From Myxococcus stipitatus (GTDB lineage: Bacteria > Myxococcota > Myxococcia > Myxococcales > Myxococcaceae), in contig NZ_CP102770.1 of NCBI RefSeq assembly GCF_038561935.1, positions 9,300,001-9,364,000 of the forward strand: DNA of 64,000 nt, read 5' to 3'. Positions 58,821 to 64,000 of this stretch are shown here, piece by piece (the stretch's first letter is position 1; the number at the start of each line of letters is the position of its first letter). The notes beneath the pieces were generated by a model. The model made no database searches and had not been told where the DNA came from. It worked only from the letters and a program-made list of their open reading frames with translations. A program made the translations under genes and the position numbers.

Positions 58821-60451
58821 ACTTCCTCCGACTACCGCTCCTCGTCCTGGCGCTGGGAGGAGCCACGCTCGCCTCCGCCCAGCCCGACACCCGCTTCGAC
58901 GTGCAGATGTTCCGCCCGTCGGGCGCGCCCCAGGACCTGGTCCTCGTCACGCAGTCGCGCCCGCTCTCCCATCTGTCCGTCGCCGCGGGCCCGTACTTCA
59001 GCTACTCGCTCAATCCCCTCACCCTCGTCCCCGAGGGCGGTGACCTCGAGAAGATCAGCCTGGTGGGCAACCGCCTCCAGCTCGACGTCATGGCCATGGT
59101 GGGCCTGTTCGACTGGGCCGAGATTGGCGTCGACATGCCGCTCATCCTCGCGCAGGGCGGACAGAACCTGGAGGTCATCGGCACCGAGGGAAGCGTCGAG
59201 AGCTTCGTGCTGGGCGACCTGCGCCTCACCGGCAAGGTGGCCATCCCCGGCCTGCGCCGCCCCGCCGAGGGCAAGGGCTGGGGCGCCGCGCTCACCCTCA
59301 ACGTCAGCTTCCCCACCGGCGCCCAGGACGCGTTCGCCGGAGAAGGCGAGCTCACCTGGGCCCCTGGCCTCGTGGTGGACTACCGCTTCGGCAACGGCCT
59401 CCTGCTGGCGCTCAACGGCGGCTTCTGGAAGCGCCCGGACCGCGTCTTCGACGGCGTGGCCATCGGCGACATGATGCCCTTCGGCGTCGGCGCGGAGGTG
59501 CCCATCCTCCGAGGCAGCGGCATCACCGCGCTGGGCCTGGTCAACGGCGCGGTGGGACTCAAGAAGGCCCCGGGCACCGAGCGACAGGTCCCCGCGGAGC
59601 TGCTCATCGGCCTGCGCTGGTACAGCTCCACCGGCGTGACGTTCACCTTCGGCGGTGGCGCGGGCTGCGGCTGCTCGCTGGCGTCGCCCACGCTCAGCTT
59701 CTTCACGTCCATCATCTGGATTCCGGCCAAGACGCGCGAGTGGGAGGCCCTGGAGCGCTTCAAGGAGCCCCCCGAGCCCCCGCCGCCGCCGCCTCCGCCG
59801 GTAGACCCGGATGGCGACTCGGTGATTGGCACGGGCGACAAGTGCCCGGACGTGGCCGGCCCCGTTGAGAACGCGGGCTGCCCGGACACGGACCGAGATG
59901 GCGACGGCATCGTGGACCGCCTCGACCGGTGCCCGGAGTTCGCGGCCGGAAGCCGTGGCCGTGAGGGCTGCCCCCTGGCGCGCCACAGCCGGAACAAGAT
60001 TGTCATCCTGGAGCAGGTGAACTTCGCCACGGACCAGGACGTCATCCTCTCCGAGTCCTTCCCCATCCTGGAGGAGGTCGCCCGGGTGATGAACGAGAAC
60101 CCGCAGATGGACCGCGTGCTGGTGGAGGGCCACACGGACTCTCGCGCGAGCGACGCGTACAACCTGGACCTGTCGCGCCGCCGTGCCGCGAGCGTGAGGC
60201 GCTTCCTCGTGGAGACGGGCGTCGCGGCGGACCGGGTGTGCTCGCAGGGCTTCGGCCGCAGCCAGCCGCTGTCCGACAACGAGACGGAAGAAGGCATGGC
60301 CCTCAACCGCCGCGTCGAGTTCACCATCCAGCCGCCGAGCGATGGCCCCCGCCCGCCCTGCCCCGAGGACGCCGCGAACAAGAAGGGCAAGCGCCCCCGC
60401 CCGAAGTCCCCCGGCCCGCAGACGAAGTCCGGAACCGAGCCCAAGCCGTAG
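58817..60451 (+). CDS. traB: TraB, OmpA-family outer-membrane exchange protein
   Basis: A 544-residue outer-membrane protein translationally coupled to traA. A signal peptide (about 1-22) is followed by a predicted barrel (about 25-300), a Pro-rich segment (EPPEPPPPPPPP), two calcium-binding-like thrombospondin type 3 repeats (DPDGDSVIGTGDKCPD and DTDRDGDGIVDRLDRCPE), and a C-terminal OmpA/peptidoglycan-binding domain (LVEGHTDSRASDAYNLDLSRRRAASVRRFL, CSQGFGRSQPL). It partners TraA in contact-dependent lipid and lipoprotein transfer. A basic tail (KKGKRPRPKSPG) follows the domain. Confidence 0.92.
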   Translation: MNFLRLPLLVLALGGATLASAQPDTRFDVQMFRPSGAPQDLVLVTQSRPLSHLSVAAGPYFSYSLNPLTLVPEGGDLEKISLVGNRLQLDVMAMVGLFDWAEIGVDMPLILAQGGQNLEVIGTEGSVESFVLGDLRLTGKVAIPGLRRPAEGKGWGAALTLNVSFPTGAQDAFAGEGELTWAPGLVVDYRFGNGLLLALNGGFWKRPDRVFDGVAIGDMMPFGVGAEVPILRGSGITALGLVNGAVGLKKAPGTERQVPAELLIGLRWYSSTGVTFTFGGGAGCGCSLASPTLSFFTSIIWIPAKTREWEALERFKEPPEPPPPPPPPVDPDGDSVIGTGDKCPDVAGPVENAGCPDTDRDGDGIVDRLDRCPEFAAGSRGREGCPLARHSRNKIVILEQVNFATDQDVILSESFPILEEVARVMNENPQMDRVLVEGHTDSRASDAYNLDLSRRRAASVRRFLVETGVAADRVCSQGFGRSQPLSDNETEEGMALNRRVEFTIQPPSDGPRPPCPEDAANKKGKRPRPKSPGPQTKSGTEPKP

Positions 60452-60463
60452 CCTCACAGCCCC

Positions 60464-60494
60464 GGCGCCCTCCCTCGGTCAGGGGAGCGGCGCC
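60464..60494. terminator. Hairpin between convergent traB and Ig-like lipoprotein genes
   Basis: GGCGCC-CTCCCT pairs with GGGGAG-(C)-GGCGCC (12-bp stem with a bulge and one G-T pair, loop of six bases). It lies 13 bases past the traB stop with no U-tract. It is a plausible two-way terminator. Confidence 0.5.
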
Positions 60495-60504
60495 GCGTGG
60501 CGGC

Positions 60505-61341
60505 TCACGGAACGACGAACTCCGCGGCGGTGCGTCTGCGGCCCGCGACGACGGAGACGATGGCGCGGCCCGTGCCCACCGCCGTCACCCGGCCATCCTG
60601 GGACACCGACACCACGGCCGCGTCCGACGTGAACCACTCGAGCGGCACGGTGTCGAGCACCACGCCGTTGCGGTTGAAGGCCCGCGCCTGGAGCAGCACC
60701 GACTGGCCGGGGCGCTGGAATTGATGGTGGGTGAGGTTGAGGCCCAGCCGCGCGAAGTCGGCGGGCACCACCTGGACGGCGATGTGCCGGGACAGATGTC
60801 CCAGGCTCGCGCTCACCGTGGCCGAGCCGGGCCGCACCGCCACGAGCTGTCCATCCTTCTCCACGCGCGCCACCGTCTCGTCCGACGAGGTGAACTCCGG
60901 CGTGGCATCCGCGAGCGAGGCACCTTGCTCATTGCGCGCCACCACGCGCAGCTTGATGGTGCGCCCCACCTCCATGAAGTCCGCGCCCGGAGCGCGCACG
61001 TCCAACGAGTTGAGGATGACCAGGTCCAGCGGCAGGGCCTCGCGCACCTTGCCGCCCGTCACGCCGATGATGGTCTTCCCGGACTTGCGCACCGTCATCA
61101 CGCCGTCCTGCACCAGCGCCACGTCGGGCGCGGAGCTGGTCCAGCGCAGCTTCGGCTCGGACATGCGCTGGCCCTCGGCGTCGAGGACCACGTAGTCCAG
61201 CTTCACGTTCTGCCCCGGCGTGCGCAGGAAGCGCGACTCCAGCGGCTCGAAGGTCAGTGAAGCGGGAGACGGCCCGCAGGCACTCGACAGCCCGAGAGCA
61301 AGAACCAGGAGGGCATGAATAGAAAAGCGCGGCGTCTTCAC
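60505..61341 (-). CDS. Lipoprotein with bacterial Ig-like (Big_2) domains
   Basis: A 278-residue predicted lipoprotein with signal VKTPRFSIHALLVLALGLSSAC (Cys near 22). The mature part is made of three Ig-like repeats of about 80 residues, each with the ending VxxDGxxTAxxxGxAxVS (for example VSVSQDGRVTAVGTGRAIVSV). These are surface-adhesin-type folds with no enzymatic motif. The GTG at 61341 begins the signal peptide; a GTG twelve codons earlier is the alternative. It is convergent with traB. Confidence 0.8.
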   Translation of the reverse strand: MKTPRFSIHALLVLALGLSSACGPSPASLTFEPLESRFLRTPGQNVKLDYVVLDAEGQRMSEPKLRWTSSAPDVALVQDGVMTVRKSGKTIIGVTGGKVREALPLDLVILNSLDVRAPGADFMEVGRTIKLRVVARNEQGASLADATPEFTSSDETVARVEKDGQLVAVRPGSATVSASLGHLSRHIAVQVVPADFARLGLNLTHHQFQRPGQSVLLQARAFNRNGVVLDTVPLEWFTSDAAVVSVSQDGRVTAVGTGRAIVSVVAGRRRTAAEFVVP

Positions 61342-61467
61342 GGCGGCGGCGACAACGGGCGAGGGCGGGAGTGGCACGCATCTTAACCACGTCCGTCCTC
61401 CCCCGTGCGAGCCACTCGCACCTCTGTTGCCCGGAGCACGTCCCAGGCAGGCCGCCTGCCCCCCTCC

Positions 61468-62817
61468 CTACGCGAAGAGGAAGTGGGGGACGTTGAAGTC
61501 ACTCTCGGTGGAATCGAGGGACGCGACGATGCTGAGCTTCTGGCCGGGCTCGGCCAGGTCGACGACGTAGTCCGCCTTCGTCCGCCCCGCGCCCTGGATG
61601 ACGCGGACGCGAGGCCTGGCCGCCTGCGCCGAATCCGTGGGGACATCCATCACCACGCCCAGCTGCCCGCCCGACAGGCGCACCAGCGTCCCCACGGGAT
61701 AGAAGCCGGCCACGGAGGTGAACAGCCGCACCACCCTCGGGTCGAACCGGGTGCCGGCCCGGTGGGTGATGAGCCGCAGCGCGGTGTCCGGGGCCAGCCC
61801 CGGGTGGGGCGGCGCGGGGAAGGTGAGCAGGTCGAAGGCACAGGGCACCGCGAGCATCCGCCCCACGAGCCCCGCGGGCCGCTGCGCCTGCCCGCTCCAC
61901 AGCGGCTGGAGACAGTCGTGCGCGGCCACCACGCGCTCCAGCCGGTTCGGCTCCAAGGGGCGATGCAGGAGCCGCAGCGCCGTCTTCAGGGGCCCCCGCC
62001 GCGCCAGCAGCTCATGCGAGGCCCGGTCGAACTCCTGCTCCGGGGAGAGCGTGGTGGTGCCTCGACCCAGGTCGTGGAACAGGCCACTGAGCGCCAGGTC
62101 CAGCTGCTGCGCGCGAGACAACCCCAGCCGCCGCGCCATCAGCAGCGACAGCACCGCCACCGCCGCGCCATGTTGCCCGCCGTCCACGTCCGTGCGGCGA
62201 AAGCGCGTGAGGCCGACCAGCAGGGCCTCGTGGCCCACGGAGACCTCGGCCAGCCGCAGCAGCACGCGGCGGAAGCGCTCCACCCGCACCTGGGCTTGCG
62301 AGGAGATGACGTGCTTGAGGAGGACGACGAGCCGCGCGTAGTAGCGCAGCATCACCTCGCGCGGCGTCAGCGCGCTGTGGGACGTCAGCACCTCGCGAAG
62401 GCGGATGGGGCCCAGCTTCTCCAGGAGGATGCCCTGGGGCTTCTGCGTGCGCCGATGCTTCTGGAAGGCGAGGAGGAAGGCGCGCAGGTGCTCCCGACGC
62501 AGGCCCGTTCCGAAGGAGATCTCCTGCACCTGGAGGTTCTCGAGGTAGCGGCGCAGCGAGACGGCGGTGTCCAGGTGCTCCTCGCCCAGCTTCATCCGCG
62601 TGCCGCAGAGGAAGGGGATGCCGCCCACGCACTGGAGCTCCACGGACGCACGTCCGCGCAGCTCCGCGTCCAGCACCGCGCCCAGCTCCTCGATGCCCTC
62701 CTTCACTCCCGCGTTGTCCACGTCATGCAGCGACACCGTGTTCAAGCACCGCACCATGAGCCCCATGAGTCGGGGGCCCACCTGTGCCGCTTCCTCTCGC
62801 GTCGTCTCCGCGTTCAT
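61468..62817 (-). CDS. HD-domain protein (HD-GYP-like)
   Basis: A 449-residue soluble protein. The N-terminal 180 residues are helical; the HD motif is at His248-Asp249 in LALSGLFHDLGRG, followed by downstream helices with VVAAHD as a likely further metal site. The full HD-GYP signature (HHExxxGxGYP) is not seen, so phosphodiesterase activity on cyclic di-GMP is uncertain. The C-terminal 100 residues are a beta-rich region (TLVRLSGGQLGVVMDVPTD). It starts 38 bases after the HEAT-repeat gene on the same strand; the two probably form an operon. Confidence 0.8.
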   Translation of the reverse strand: MNAETTREEAAQVGPRLMGLMVRCLNTVSLHDVDNAGVKEGIEELGAVLDAELRGRASVELQCVGGIPFLCGTRMKLGEEHLDTAVSLRRYLENLQVQEISFGTGLRREHLRAFLLAFQKHRRTQKPQGILLEKLGPIRLREVLTSHSALTPREVMLRYYARLVVLLKHVISSQAQVRVERFRRVLLRLAEVSVGHEALLVGLTRFRRTDVDGGQHGAAVAVLSLLMARRLGLSRAQQLDLALSGLFHDLGRGTTTLSPEQEFDRASHELLARRGPLKTALRLLHRPLEPNRLERVVAAHDCLQPLWSGQAQRPAGLVGRMLAVPCAFDLLTFPAPPHPGLAPDTALRLITHRAGTRFDPRVVRLFTSVAGFYPVGTLVRLSGGQLGVVMDVPTDSAQAARPRVRVIQGAGRTKADYVVDLAEPGQKLSIVASLDSTESDFNVPHFLFA

Positions 62818-62855
62818 CGCTCGAAGTCCCCCCGGAGTTCCACCCGGTCTTCCGC

Positions 62856-64000
62856 TCAACCCACGGGCGCCAGCTGCGCCAAGGCCTCCCGGCAGGCCTG
62901 CTTGAGCAAGCGGGGCGCGAACAGCTTGTTCGCCACCGCCTCCAGGAGCGGCCGGGCCCTCGGGTCTCCGAGGACGCCGATGCACTGCGCGCAGTGGACC
63001 TTCATCTCGGTCTCCAGCTCGCGCTCGAAGGCGGAGCGCAGCGCGGCGCCGGCGATGGGCCCGCCCAGGTCCGCCAGCGCGCGCAGCACCGCCATGCGCT
63101 CGCGAGGCTCCATGCGGGCCTCGAGCCGAGCCACCAGCGGCCCCACCGCCGCGTCCACGCCGTGCCGCACCAGCAACACCAGCACGGCGCCGCGCACTCC
63201 GGCCGAAGGGTCCGCGAGCAGCTTCAAGAGCGGCGCACGCTGCGCCTCCACGTCCCGAGGACTCAGCCGCGCCAGCAGCGCCGCCCGCACCTCCGGCCGA
63301 GGATGCCCCAACAGCGCCGCCGTCAGCGCCTGCGCCTCCGGCCCCGACTCGCGCAGGGCCTGCAGCCAGTCCAGGTCCTTCTCGCCCAGGGATGACGCCC
63401 GCGCCACCAGCACACTCATCGAGATACCCCGGCGCACGAGCAGCTTCGCGAGCGCGCCACGGGCCTCGGGAGAGGGCAGCTCGAAGAGCAGGTCCGTCGC
63501 CCCTTGCAATGCATCGCGAGGCAGCGTGCTCAAGAGCTCCAGCACGCGCAGCAGCAGCCCCGGCTGAGCGGTGGCCTGGGCCAGGGCGAAGCGCATCCCC
63601 TCGCGGAAGAACAAGCGGGTGACGAAGAACAGGTCCGGAGCGCGGGCCGAGGACGCTCGCGCATCCCGCGTCATCCCCTGCACCACCTGCGACAGCTCCG
63701 CCCAGCGCCCGTGGGACACCATCCCCGACAGCAGCTCCTCCATCCAGCCGAGGAGCTCCGAGCGCTCCTCCTCCCGGCACACCGCGAGCAGCCCCCACAC
63801 CACCCACACGCCGCGCTCCTGCACACCCTCGCCCTTGCGCTCACGCTCCAGCAGTGCTCGCAGCTCCGCCAGCTCCGTGTCGCTCGAGCCCGTGAAGGCG
63901 GGAGCCCCGGTGCGAAGCAGGTCCTGCGCGCTGACGGGCGCGAGCACCTCCGCCTCCAGCCGCGCCAGCCACTCGTCATGCCCCACGGGACGGCGCTTGC
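62856..64000 (-). CDS. HEAT-repeat protein (5' end outside window)
   Basis: A protein of at least 376 residues, open to the window edge; a GTG at 63986 could be the start but the frame continues upstream. It consists of helical repeats, including several HEAT-type units (LLGHPRPEVRAALLARLSP, LLADPSAGVRGAVLVLLVRHG, ALADLGGPIAGAALRSAFE). Such repeats scaffold other proteins. No catalytic motif is seen. It pairs with the HD-domain gene 38 bases downstream. Confidence 0.8.
   Translation of the reverse strand, partial: KRRPVGHDEWLARLEAEVLAPVSAQDLLRTGAPAFTGSSDTELAELRALLERERKGEGVQERGVWVVWGLLAVCREEERSELLGWMEELLSGMVSHGRWAELSQVVQGMTRDARASSARAPDLFFVTRLFFREGMRFALAQATAQPGLLLRVLELLSTLPRDALQGATDLLFELPSPEARGALAKLLVRRGISMSVLVARASSLGEKDLDWLQALRESGPEAQALTAALLGHPRPEVRAALLARLSPRDVEAQRAPLLKLLADPSAGVRGAVLVLLVRHGVDAAVGPLVARLEARMEPRERMAVLRALADLGGPIAGAALRSAFERELETEMKVHCAQCIGVLGDPRARPLLEAVANKLFAPRLLKQACREALAQLAPVG

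Noticed and set aside
1..64000. tRNA, rRNA, insertion sequence, prophage or CRISPR features
   Set aside because: None was seen in reading the intergenic regions on either strand; small structured RNAs could still be missed by eye.

Overview
The window looks like a chromosomal segment from a myxobacterium of the Myxococcaceae (Myxococcus, Corallococcus or Pyxidicoccus type). The DNA is very GC-rich, with strong third-position GC bias and many GTG starts. The gene content is typical of that group: an exbB/exbD/exbD set matching the AglRQS gliding motor, a TraA/TraB outer-membrane-exchange pair with a MYXO-CTERM-like tail, large hybrid histidine kinases, many lipoproteins, and a protein resembling the DUF2378 (TIGR02265) paralogous family. 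The order aglRQS then traAB about 37 kb away fits the neighbourhood I remember from Myxococcus xanthus. I see no insertion sequence, prophage, tRNA, rRNA or CRISPR array; this is core chromosome with lineage-specific genes between housekeeping ones.

Layout. 1-8 kb: the tail of an unknown gene, a Crp/Fnr regulator divergent from a membrane hydroxylase (with an FNR/PrfA-like palindrome between them), a DUF2378-like protein, thioredoxin, an FKBP isomerase, an outer-membrane protein, glutamine-dependent NAD+ synthetase and a Lon-N domain protein. 7.7-12.5 kb: two regulator/enzyme pairs, TetR with a serine-hydrolase/metallo-beta-lactamase fusion and AraC with a quinone oxidoreductase. 12.6-17.8 kb: a MASE1 hybrid kinase, membrane proteins, a glycolipid-binding-like protein and a HAD phosphatase. 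17.9-20 kb: aglRQS behind a good sigma70-type promoter and ended by an intrinsic terminator. 20-27.6 kb: a GspE N-domain protein, an MsrB-MsrA fusion lipoprotein and a 1741-residue membrane protein with a recent 93-bp tandem duplication. 27.7-31.6 kb: two overlapping sensor-kinase genes, the first of which has no ATPase domain.

31.9-36.6 kb: an SDR, a DoxX protein, and a tightly coupled four-gene operon (PhaE-like, PhaC, alpha/beta hydrolase, ATP-grasp) with 4-nt overlaps at every junction. 36.6-42.9 kb: a YhhQ/QueT-type transporter, a FolB-cupin fusion, a small secreted protein, a methyltransferase, an MBL hydrolase, GreB and two small envelope proteins. 42.7-46.3 kb: a lipoprotein / DUF4105-beta-barrel operon. 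46.7-55 kb: a LuxR regulator, a phosphoesterase, two tandem thioredoxin-like lipoproteins, a dynamin-like GTPase and a DisA/DAC-like nucleotide-binding protein. 55.3-60.5 kb: a glycosyltransferase and traAB. 60.5-64 kb: an Ig-like lipoprotein and an HD-domain/HEAT-repeat pair that runs off the window.

The common theme is the cell envelope and surface behaviour: gliding motor, outer-membrane exchange, many secreted or lipidated proteins and several sensory kinases, mixed with a few metabolic genes. Functional calls come from motifs read by eye; no database search was run.
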